Positions 39,318 through 47,621 of a DNA stretch of 64,000 nucleotides are shown here, piece after piece (the stretch's first letter is position 1; each line of letters opens with the position of its first letter). The stretch covers positions 1-64,000 of the forward strand of contig QHYI01000143.1 of the NCBI GenBank assembly GCA_003223245.1, written 5' to 3'. Both the position numbers and the translations under genes were made by a program. This DNA is from Acidobacteriota bacterium. Lineage in GTDB: Bacteria > Acidobacteriota > Terriglobia > Acidiferrales > UBA7541. The notes under the pieces are model-generated. The model saw nothing but the letters and a program-made list of their open reading frames with translations, was not told where the DNA came from and ran no database searches.

Positions 39318-40489
39318 GAAAAATACCTGCACCGGTCCTGATTTTTTCCGCCGCGGCGGCGTTCACGATTGCGGGCTGCAGCAGCGCCGGCCCCGCGGAA
39401 TCGGAATCCAAAATGACTTCCTATTCCGCGACGGAGACCAAGGCGGAAACCGCCACGCTCTTCACCGTGGCTAAGGAACAGATGGCTCACCTGCAGGTGG
39501 TCTCCGTGGAAAAGAGCAACCTGCCGCGGCGGCTGCGCTTTGCGGGCAATGTCACCTACAACGCGTTCAAGACCACTCCGGTGTTCAGCCCCATCGGGGG
39601 CCCAGTGCACGAAATCCTGGTGGCCCCGGGCCAAACGGTTCAGGCGGGCCAGCCTTTGCTCACGGTGAACAGTCCGGACTATTCGGCCGCACGCTCCGCG
39701 TATCTGAAGGCGCGCGACGCCTTCTTCCTTGCGGACAAAGTCTATAGGCGTTCTGCGGACCTCTATGAGCACGGGGCTATAGCCGAGGCGGACCTGCAGC
39801 AGGCGGAATCCAGCCGCTCGCAGGCACAAGCGGATTTACAAGCGAGCGAAGACCTGCTTCGCGCGCTGGGCATAAAGGACCCGGAAGCGATGGTCAAGAA
39901 CCCGCCTAAAACGACATTGCAAATACCTCTTCCGGCTCCGGTCGGCGGCGAAGTCGTCGAGCGCCTGGTTGGCCCGGGCCAGCTCCTGCAGGCGGGCGCG
40001 ACGCAAGTGTTCACGATTTCGGACATGAGCACGGTGTGGGTGCTTGTGAACATCTACCAGAGCGACGTGGCCTACGTGCGCGTGGGCGATCCTGTCGAGA
40101 TCACCACGGATACTTACCCGCAGGCGTTTCACGGCAAGATTTCCTATGTTGCGCCTGCGCTCGATCCCAATACGCGCACGCTGCAGGCGCGGATTGTCAC
40201 CGGCAATCCCAACAAGATTTTAAAGAAGGACATGTACGTCACGGCGATGTTGGAAGCCGGTGTGATTCGCGACGCGCTGACCGTTCCCGATGCGGCCGTT
40301 CTGCGCGACAGCGAAAATCTGCCGTTCGTGTACGTGCAGTCTGGTGCAAACCAATTTGCCAAGCGCCTGGCAAAAATCGGCGAGAGCCAGAACGGGCGTA
40401 CGCAAATCACGGACGGTTTGAAAGAAGGCGAGCGGGTGGTCGGCGACGGCAGCCTGTTCCTGCAATTCAAGAATTCCCTGCAGCGCTAA
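39314..40489 (+). CDS. RND efflux periplasmic adaptor (CusB/CzcB-like)
   Basis: 391 residues. The signal sequence ends in a lipobox-like AGCSS, so it is probably a lipoprotein. The membrane-fusion-protein layout is clear, with a lipoyl half-motif (GGPVHEILVAPGQTVQAGQ), a helical hairpin rich in Ala and Gln, a second lipoyl half (PAPVGGEVVERLVGPGQLL) and a beta-barrel with VWVLVNIYQSDVAYV. No extra N-terminal CusB metal-binding Met cluster or His-rich domain is seen. It links the pump at 40517 with the outer-membrane channel encoded just upstream. Confidence 0.92.
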   Translation: MRKIPAPVLIFSAAAAFTIAGCSSAGPAESESKMTSYSATETKAETATLFTVAKEQMAHLQVVSVEKSNLPRRLRFAGNVTYNAFKTTPVFSPIGGPVHEILVAPGQTVQAGQPLLTVNSPDYSAARSAYLKARDAFFLADKVYRRSADLYEHGAIAEADLQQAESSRSQAQADLQASEDLLRALGIKDPEAMVKNPPKTTLQIPLPAPVGGEVVERLVGPGQLLQAGATQVFTISDMSTVWVLVNIYQSDVAYVRVGDPVEITTDTYPQAFHGKISYVAPALDPNTRTLQARIVTGNPNKILKKDMYVTAMLEAGVIRDALTVPDAAVLRDSENLPFVYVQSGANQFAKRLAKIGESQNGRTQITDGLKEGERVVGDGSLFLQFKNSLQR

Positions 40490-40516
40490 ACCGAGGCGAG
40501 CTTAAAAGAATTTGCC

Positions 40517-43500
40517 ATGATCCATAGGATGGTCCAATTTTCTCTGCAGCAGCGCTTCCTAGTGCTGATGGTGACCGTGCTCATCATTTTCGCGGGCGCC
40601 ATTTCCTTTCAGCGCATGCCGGTGGATGCTTACCCGGACCTTTCACCGCCGATGGTGGAGCTGATCACGCAATGGCCGGGCCACGCCGCGGAAGAAGTGG
40701 AGCGCCTCACGACTCTTCCCTTGGAACTGGCCATGAATGGCACGCCGCATCTGGCGGTCATGCGCTCCATTTCGCTGTATGGCCTTTCGGATGTGCGCCT
40801 GACCTTTGAGGAAGACGTGGATCCCTATTTTGCGCGCCAGGTGGTGTTCGAAAGGCTTAGCGACGCGCAGCTTCCCACGGGCGTCACTCCCAGCATGGCG
40901 CCACTGTTCAGTCCCAGCGGACTCGTCTATCGCTACGTTTTGGAGAGTCCGGACCGCACGCCCACCGAACTGCACACCTACGAAAGCTGGATCATCGAGC
41001 GCGCCTACCGCAGCGTGCCCGGCGTCGCGGATGATTCCGGTTTCGGCGGGGCGACGATGCAGTATCACGTGCTGCTCGATCCGGTGAAGCTTTACAACTA
41101 CCACTTGCCGGTGGTGCAAGTGCTCAACGCGCTCAGCGCCAACAACGCCAACACCGGGGGCGGCTTCTACACACAGGGCGGGCAGTTTTACTATGTGCGC
41201 GGGCTCGGCCTGGTGAAAACCACCGAGGACATTGGCGAAGTCGTCGTCGGCAGTTCGAATGGCGTGCCCATTCGCGTGAAGGACATCGGGCACGTCGAAA
41301 TCGGCCACGCGCCGCGATTGGGGATTTTCGGTTTTCAAGACAAGTACAACAACGACGACGACGCGGTCGAAGGCGTCATCCTGATGCGGCGGGGCGAGCA
41401 GACGCAGAATGTGCTTGCCGGCGTTGAAAGAAAGACCGCAGAGCTCAACCGCCAAGTCCTTCCGCCGGATGTCAAGGTGCGGCCCTTTTATGACCGCAGC
41501 GACCTGGTCCGCGTAACTACCGACACCGTGGAAGGCAACCTTCTCCGGGGCATGATCCTCGTGCTTGTTGTCCTGATTTTTTTCTTGGTGAGCTTCCGCG
41601 CCGCAATCATCACGGCGCTCACGATTCCTTTAGCTCTGCTCTTCGCTTTCATTTTTCTGCATCTCACCGGCGAAGCCGCGAATCTCCTTTCCATCGGCGC
41701 CATCGACTTCGGGATCATCATTGACGGCACCATCGTGATGGTGGAGAACATCTACCGCGAGCTGGGTCTTCGCAGAGGGCAGGAATACAACCTCGCAGAA
41801 GTGATCCTGGCGGCCGCTCGCGACGTGGACCGGCCCATCTTTTATTCCGTTGCGGTGATCATTGCCGGTTATCTTCCGATCTACGCGCTTAGCGGTCCGG
41901 CGGGGAAGCTTTTTCATCCCATGGCGGACACCATGGGCTTCGCACTGGTAGGCGCTCTTTTCTTCACGCTTACGTTTGTTCCTGTTCTGGCCTACTCGTG
42001 GTTCAAGAAAGGCGTGCAGGAAAAGCCCAACCGCATTTTCGATTGGATTCGCGACGTTTATTCGAGCCGGCTCGAGTGGTGCCTGCATCATCCGAAGAGC
42101 ACAATTCTCGCGGGCGCGCTGATTTTTGGCTCGACGCTTCTCCTCGTGCCGTTCATCGGCGGGGAATTTCTCCCGCATCTTGACGAAGGCGCGCTGTGGG
42201 TCCGCGCGACCATGCCGTATACGATTTCCTTCGAGGAAGCCGCCAAGTTTGCGCCGCAGGTTCGCGCGCTCTTGAACCAATACCCGATGGTTACAGTGGT
42301 CGGCTCGGAGCTCGGGCGTCCCGATGACGGCACTGATCCGACGGGCTTTTTCAACTGCGAGTTTTACGTCGGCTTGAAACGATACAACGACGCTTCCTGG
42401 AAGAAAGGCCCAATCCGTACCAAGGATGAACTCATCGCTGATGTTCAGAAGAAACTGGAGACGTATCCCGGCGTGATTTTCAACTACACGCAGCCTGCCG
42501 AGGATGCGGTGGACGAAGCCCTAACCGGCCTCAAGAGCGCACTGGCGGTAAAAATTTTCGGGCCGGACCTGAATGTTTTGGAGAAAAAGGCGGTCGAGAT
42601 TCGCAATGCTCTCGACAAGACTCCCGGTTTCACAGAACTCACGGTGGTTCGCGAACTCGGGCAGCCCAGCCTGATCGTCGACGCGGACCGCACAAAGATT
42701 GCGCGCTATGGCATCAACGTTGCGGACGTCGAAGCGGTGGTGCAGGCAGCCGTTGGCGGACAAGCGGCTACACAGGTCATCCAAGGGGAAAAACTATTCG
42801 ACCTCATCGTGCGCATGGAGCCGCAATTCCGCTCGAGCGCGCGACAAATTGGCGATCTTCTCGTGCCCGCTCCCGGCGGGCAGCAGATCCCTCTTTCCGA
42901 GCTCTCTACCATCAAGGAGAGCAGCGGCGCATCCTTTATCTACCGCGAAAACAATTCGCGCTACATCGGCATTCAATTCTCCATTATCGGCCGCAATTTG
43001 GAAGGCATCGTCAATGCGGGAAAGGCCGCGATCGCAAAATCCGTAAGCATTCCAGAGGGTTACACACTCCTATGGGGCGGAGAGTATAGCGAATTGCTGG
43101 AAGCGAAGGCTCAGCTCTATGTCATTGGGCCCCTTGCGGTGTTGCTTATCTTTCTGATTCTTTTTGCACTGTACGGCAACTTCAAGTTTCCCGTCTCGAT
43201 TGCTCTGGGCGTGGTCATGACGGAGCCGGTCGGAGCGCTTATAGCATTATGGCTGACCCATACGCCCTTCAGCGTCTCGAGCCTTCTGGGCTTGCTTGCG
43301 CTGCTGGGAGTGTCGGTGGAGACGGCGGTGATTCTGGTCAGCTACATTAACAAGCTGCGCGTCGACGGTCGGAGCATTCGCGACGCCACGCGGGATGCTT
43401 CGCTGCTGCGGTTGCGCCCCATTATGATGACCGCGTTGGTGGCCTGTCTTGGCTTGCTTCCGGCGGCGCTCTCGACCGGCGTAGGGAGCGATACGCAGAA

Positions 43501-43615
43501 GCCGTTCGCGATCGTGGTGGTCGCGGGACTGATTTCGCGGCTGTTCCTGGGGTTTTTCGTCAATCCCGTTCTATATGAGGTTGTCGCGCGAGAAGGCGAC
43601 GTTTTGCGGGTGTAG
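40517..43615 (+). CDS. Heavy-metal RND efflux pump (CzcA/CusA family)
   Basis: 1032 residues, the usual RND length, with 12 transmembrane helices in two halves. The heavy-metal-efflux signature in TM4, DFGxxxDG, is present as IDFGIIIDGTIVMVENIY. The second half has the matching EPVGALIALWLTHTPFSVSS and VETAVILVSYINKLR. CusA-type methionine ladders are not obvious, so Zn/Co/Ni-type (CzcA) export is at least as likely as Cu/Ag. Protons drive export from the periplasm or cytoplasm to outside. It is co-directional with the adaptor and TolC-like genes. Substrate choice is inference. Confidence 0.92.
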   Translation: MIHRMVQFSLQQRFLVLMVTVLIIFAGAISFQRMPVDAYPDLSPPMVELITQWPGHAAEEVERLTTLPLELAMNGTPHLAVMRSISLYGLSDVRLTFEEDVDPYFARQVVFERLSDAQLPTGVTPSMAPLFSPSGLVYRYVLESPDRTPTELHTYESWIIERAYRSVPGVADDSGFGGATMQYHVLLDPVKLYNYHLPVVQVLNALSANNANTGGGFYTQGGQFYYVRGLGLVKTTEDIGEVVVGSSNGVPIRVKDIGHVEIGHAPRLGIFGFQDKYNNDDDAVEGVILMRRGEQTQNVLAGVERKTAELNRQVLPPDVKVRPFYDRSDLVRVTTDTVEGNLLRGMILVLVVLIFFLVSFRAAIITALTIPLALLFAFIFLHLTGEAANLLSIGAIDFGIIIDGTIVMVENIYRELGLRRGQEYNLAEVILAAARDVDRPIFYSVAVIIAGYLPIYALSGPAGKLFHPMADTMGFALVGALFFTLTFVPVLAYSWFKKGVQEKPNRIFDWIRDVYSSRLEWCLHHPKSTILAGALIFGSTLLLVPFIGGEFLPHLDEGALWVRATMPYTISFEEAAKFAPQVRALLNQYPMVTVVGSELGRPDDGTDPTGFFNCEFYVGLKRYNDASWKKGPIRTKDELIADVQKKLETYPGVIFNYTQPAEDAVDEALTGLKSALAVKIFGPDLNVLEKKAVEIRNALDKTPGFTELTVVRELGQPSLIVDADRTKIARYGINVADVEAVVQAAVGGQAATQVIQGEKLFDLIVRMEPQFRSSARQIGDLLVPAPGGQQIPLSELSTIKESSGASFIYRENNSRYIGIQFSIIGRNLEGIVNAGKAAIAKSVSIPEGYTLLWGGEYSELLEAKAQLYVIGPLAVLLIFLILFALYGNFKFPVSIALGVVMTEPVGALIALWLTHTPFSVSSLLGLLALLGVSVETAVILVSYINKLRVDGRSIRDATRDASLLRLRPIMMTALVACLGLLPAALSTGVGSDTQKPFAIVVVAGLISRLFLGFFVNPVLYEVVAREGDVLRV

Positions 43616-43680
43616 CCGGGGATGGGTTTTACCGTTTATCCCGACTCTACGGCAGCACGTTTGTTCAGAAAGGATGCACA

Positions 43681-46323
43681 ATGTTGAAAAGATTTGGTAT
43701 TTACGTGGCTTTTGCACCGGGACTTGTTTTGCTCGTAACCGCGGGGCTTGCTAAGGCGCAACTGGGAAATTCCGGGACGATCGAAGGCGTGGTGAAGGAC
43801 CCTTCGGGCGCGGTGGTCGCCGGCGCCACGGTTGAGATTTCTGATCCGGTGAGCGGCTTCCAGCGCGCGGCGACGACCGACGCGGACGGAAATTTCAAGT
43901 TCACCAACATTCCATTCAATCCCTACCACCTTATCGTGACGGCTCCAGGCTTCGCCCCATTCGTCCAGGATGTGACGGTGCGCTCGGGCGTGCCGGTGAC
44001 GCTGCAGGTTGGTTTGCAGCTCGGCGCGTCCTCTACCAGCGTCACCGTCGAGGCCAGCGGGGGAGACCTTATCGAAACGCAGCCCAGCGCTCACACCGAC
44101 GTCGATACCGGCCTAATCGAGAAGCTTCCGCTCGAGAGCCAATCCTCTTCGGTGAGCTCGCTCGTGACGCTCTCGTCTCCGGGTGTGGTTGCCGATTCCA
44201 ACGGCTTGTTTCATGCCCAAGGGGACCATGCGGAAAGTTCGTTTTCGGTGGACGGGCAGCCCATCACCGACCAGCAAAGCAAGGTCTTCGCGAATCAAAT
44301 TCCCCTCGATTCGATTCAATCGCTCGAAGTGGTGTCCGGCGGGCCGCCCGCCGAATATGGCGACAAAACCAGTCTGGTCATCAAAGTAACCACGAAATCA
44401 GGCCTCGGCGTGAGCAAACCTACCGGAGAAATCGCGTCTTCTTATGGCAGCTTCGGCTCCGTCACCAGCGGTTTTCAGCTTTCCTACGGCGGACAGAAGT
44501 GGGGCAACTTCATCGCGGCAAACGGCATGAATACCAGCCGCTTCTTGGACCCACCCGAATTTCACGCTATTCACGACAGAGGTAACGAGGAAAATCTATT
44601 CGACCACGTGGATTTCAACGTCACCGGCGCGGATTCGATTCACAGCAATTTTCAGTACACGCGCTCCTGGTTCCAGACGCCAAACACGCTTGACAACTTG
44701 AACGCGGGCGCGAGCGATCCAGTGACGGGCCGGCCTCTCCCAGCCGCCGACCAGCGCGCGCGCATCAACACTTTCAATGTCGCCCCAGTGTGGACGCGTT
44801 TGATTAGCACTACCACGCTCTTCACTTTAGGAGCTTTTGTTCGCCACGACCATTTCAATTACTACCCCAGCGGAAACCCTTTCGCCGACGCCACCGGGTT
44901 CATTCCCGCCGGCTCTTCCGCAACCGTGAACCAAGACCGCATGCTAACCAATGCGGGACTTCGAACTGACGTGTCTTATGTGAAGGGAATTCACAACGTC
45001 AAGGCCGGGGCCACTTTCCAGCACACCTTTTTGACCGAAAACTTCAATTTCGGAATCACCGACCCCAACTTTCTTCCTTCGCAAATGGACGCGAACGGCA
45101 ATCCTTGCTTCAATCCCTTCATCAATCAACCCATCGACGCGCCCTGCACGCAGCTGTTTCCTTTCGACCTGACGCGCGGCGGAAATCTTTTCCCGTTCCA
45201 CGGACATGCCGATGTCAAGGAGTTTGCTGCTTATCTGCAAGATGCCATCACGCTAGGACGCTGGTCCTTCAACGTGGGCGCGCGCGCCGACGTGTATCGA
45301 GGAATCGTTCACGATTGGCAGCCGGAGCCGCGCGTCGGCATTGCCTACAACATCAAGAAGACCAACACCGTGCTTCGCATTTCCTATTCGCGTGTGCTGG
45401 AAACTCCTTTCAACGAGAACTTGATTGTGTCGAGTCTTGGCGCCTCCAAGCCGGTGATCGTCGACGTTATTGGCGGCACAAGTCTCCTCTCGCCGATTCG
45501 TTCCGGCCAGCGCAACCAGTTCAACGCCGGCTTCCAGCAGGCCTTTGGAAAGTACCTCGTCGTGGATGCCGACTATCTGTGGAAGTACACGCACAACGCT
45601 TTCGACTTCAGCGCCTTCGCCAACACCCCGATCTTCTTTCCGATTGCCTGGCATCACTCCAAGATCGATGGGCCGTCGGTGCGCGTGAGCATGCCGAATT
45701 ATCATGGCCTAACGGCGTTTGCGGTTCTCGCGCATGTTCGGGCTCGCTACTTCCCGCCGCAAGTCGGGGGACTCGGTGCTACCGTGAGCGGCGGCCAAGT
45801 CTTCCGCATCGACCACGATCAAAACTTCAATCAAACCACCCATTTGCAATATCAACCTTGGAAAAGAATGCCGTGGCTCGGCTTCAACTGGCGCTACGAC
45901 AGCGGCTTGGTGGCCAGTTCACCCCTGGTAGCGGATTTTCCCACCGCGGTCGCTTCTCTTGACGGCGATCAACAAGCCGCCATTGGCCTGTTCTGTGGGA
46001 ACGACGTGGCGACTCGCGCGGCCCCGCTCACTCCGGCGATTTGCTCGGGACAAACACCGTTTGGCGCCAAGTTGTTGACCCTTCCCGCACCTGGAACGAA
46101 CAACGCGGACCGCAACCCGTCTCGCGTTGCTCCGCGCAATTTGTTTGACGCCAGCGTTGGCGACGACGACCTGTTTCACAACGACCGCTACAAGTGGAGT
46201 TTGCGCCTGACGGCTGTCAACCTGACCAACAAAACCGCGCTTTACAACTTTCTGTCGACCTTCAGCGGTACGCACTTTGTCAGTCCGAGGGCCTACACCG
46301 CGGAGTTGGGGTTTCACTTTTAG
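43681..46323 (+). CDS. TonB-dependent receptor with N-terminal carboxypeptidase-regulatory domain
   Basis: 880 residues with a signal peptide (FAPGLVLLVTAGLAKA) and a carboxypeptidase-D-regulatory-like domain (GTIEGVVKDPSGAVVAGATV). A plug with VDGQPITDQQSK and SIQSLEVVSGGPPAEYGDK leads to a 22-strand-type beta-barrel ending in the terminal aromatic (YTAELGFHF). The strong AAAGGATG ribosome-binding site supports the start. It lies 65 bases after the metal pump gene, so it could be part of the same regulon, for metal or metallophore transport. The ligand cannot be read from sequence. It would be powered by a TonB protein such as the one at 9.8-10.6 kb. Confidence 0.92.
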   Translation: MLKRFGIYVAFAPGLVLLVTAGLAKAQLGNSGTIEGVVKDPSGAVVAGATVEISDPVSGFQRAATTDADGNFKFTNIPFNPYHLIVTAPGFAPFVQDVTVRSGVPVTLQVGLQLGASSTSVTVEASGGDLIETQPSAHTDVDTGLIEKLPLESQSSSVSSLVTLSSPGVVADSNGLFHAQGDHAESSFSVDGQPITDQQSKVFANQIPLDSIQSLEVVSGGPPAEYGDKTSLVIKVTTKSGLGVSKPTGEIASSYGSFGSVTSGFQLSYGGQKWGNFIAANGMNTSRFLDPPEFHAIHDRGNEENLFDHVDFNVTGADSIHSNFQYTRSWFQTPNTLDNLNAGASDPVTGRPLPAADQRARINTFNVAPVWTRLISTTTLFTLGAFVRHDHFNYYPSGNPFADATGFIPAGSSATVNQDRMLTNAGLRTDVSYVKGIHNVKAGATFQHTFLTENFNFGITDPNFLPSQMDANGNPCFNPFINQPIDAPCTQLFPFDLTRGGNLFPFHGHADVKEFAAYLQDAITLGRWSFNVGARADVYRGIVHDWQPEPRVGIAYNIKKTNTVLRISYSRVLETPFNENLIVSSLGASKPVIVDVIGGTSLLSPIRSGQRNQFNAGFQQAFGKYLVVDADYLWKYTHNAFDFSAFANTPIFFPIAWHHSKIDGPSVRVSMPNYHGLTAFAVLAHVRARYFPPQVGGLGATVSGGQVFRIDHDQNFNQTTHLQYQPWKRMPWLGFNWRYDSGLVASSPLVADFPTAVASLDGDQQAAIGLFCGNDVATRAAPLTPAICSGQTPFGAKLLTLPAPGTNNADRNPSRVAPRNLFDASVGDDDLFHNDRYKWSLRLTAVNLTNKTALYNFLSTFSGTHFVSPRAYTAELGFHF

Positions 46324-46344
46324 AGCCGTCCTAGCGGCCGGAAA

Positions 46345-46914
46345 TTATTTTGGAGCGGGCTGCGCGGTGGGCGGGAGAATGCCGTTCAGGCGCAGGTACA
46401 CTGCTTGCGCGCCATAATGATCGTACCAGTCGTCGCTCAACATGATGAGCACGGCGGCGCGCGAGAACGGCCGATTGCCGAAAAGCATCATCTGATCGCC
46501 CAGCTTCGAATCATCCACCTTGTCGAGCGAGGTCGTGCAAAATTCAAAAGAAGCCTTCAGCGCCGCCACGAGTTTGTCCTTGGGATCAGTATCCGCGAGC
46601 TTTACGTCCGGTGCCGGTGTGTCTGAGATTTTGGAGCACAGATTGTTATTCGACTGCGCAATGTGCATTACCAGGTGGCCGAAAGAATTCATCTCCGGCG
46701 TGGGCTTGAAGTTGTATTTGTCTGCGGGCATGGCCTCGGCGGCAGCGACCATGTTTTTCGAATAGCGCGGCAGTTGCGCTTTCACGGCGCTGCTGACGGG
46801 ATTGGCCACTGGCAGAAGGTTGGGGGCCGCCGCCCCGCTGGCAGGGTGCTGGGCTTGAGAATTTGCAGCTGCCCACACCGCCGCAACCGCGACCAAAAGA
46901 AGTCTTTTGAGCAT
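46345..46914 (-). CDS. Secreted DinB-family protein
   Basis: About 189 residues from the ATG at 46914, with a GGAGG ribosome-binding site. The longer ORF in the track adds an unrelated upstream stretch. A signal peptide (MLKRLLLVAVAAVWAAANSQA) precedes a four-helix DinB-like domain with YNFKPTPEMNSFGHLVMHIA and VLIMLSDDWYDHYGAQAVYL. The three histidines that normally hold a metal are recognisable. The family includes thiol S-transferases and damage-inducible proteins, but exported forms are of unknown role. It is convergent with the TonB receptor. Confidence 0.82.
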   Translation of the reverse strand: MLKRLLLVAVAAVWAAANSQAQHPASGAAAPNLLPVANPVSSAVKAQLPRYSKNMVAAAEAMPADKYNFKPTPEMNSFGHLVMHIAQSNNNLCSKISDTPAPDVKLADTDPKDKLVAALKASFEFCTTSLDKVDDSKLGDQMMLFGNRPFSRAAVLIMLSDDWYDHYGAQAVYLRLNGILPPTAQPAPK

Positions 46915-47129
46915 GAGTTTTTGTCCTCCCCTCTTCATTTTCGCGCTTGAAAGCATACTCTGTGCCAGAGGTCCCCAAAAGTCATTTCTCGGAAGTTGGG
47001 CTGTGTGGCTATGGTGCGGTCGAGATGGGTTCGGTCTCGCGGAAAAAGTAGCTCGCAGAAACAAGTTGGGCAGCCGGTACGCTCTTCGCGCGGCGGCTGC
47101 CCGGAACCACAACACAAAAAAAGAATCCG

Positions 47130-47327
47130 TTAGCTGGGCTTCTTTTCTTCCTCCTTTTTCTCTTTCTTTTCGGCCTTTTTCTTCGTGCTCCTCTTCTTCA
47201 TTTCCTTCTTCTTGGTGGTCTCCTGCTTCGCTGCATCGTCCTTCTTCTCGGTCTCCTGCGCGTAAGCCGCGCCGGAAACACACAGGAACGTTGCGAGCGT
47301 GAGAGCGCCTAGCAGCTTCTTCAACAT
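47130..47327 (-). CDS. Small secreted Lys/Glu-rich protein
   Basis: 65 residues from the ATG at 47327, which has an AGAGGAGGAAGT ribosome-binding site. A signal peptide (LLGALTLATFLCVSGAAYA) is followed by an almost pure Lys-Glu-Thr tail (KKKEMKKRSTKKKAEKKEKK). The tail should be disordered or helical and strongly charged. No family is recognised. It is expected in the periplasm, perhaps associated with nucleic acid or cell wall. Confidence 0.65.
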   Translation of the reverse strand: MLKKLLGALTLATFLCVSGAAYAQETEKKDDAAKQETTKKKEMKKRSTKKKAEKKEKKEEEKKPS

Positions 47328-47621
47328 ACTTCCTCCTCTGCAATCAGTGTTCAGATGTGAAGTGCAATCCCGACTGGGAAGAACTGCCCCACGGAGGGAA
47401 GACATTCATCCCCCCCGTTTTCCGGCGCTGAAAAGGCTACCCCCCACTCCAGCGCCAGAAACGAAGACTAACACCGGAATTCAGTTAGGGCAAGGGAACG
47501 TTAAACTTGACCGTGTAACTCGAGCAACGAACACCGTATATTGCCTTCTCTGGAGTTTCGCTCCTTCTCTGTTCCCATTTGTTTTATGCTGTGCCGTTTG
47601 AATTTTTTCTGGAGGTCCGCC

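Noticed and set aside
46345-47343. DinB gene extended to 332 codons
   Set aside because: The upstream 140 codons run through a promoter region and antisense to the small Lys-rich gene. A good ribosome-binding site and signal peptide mark the start at 46914.
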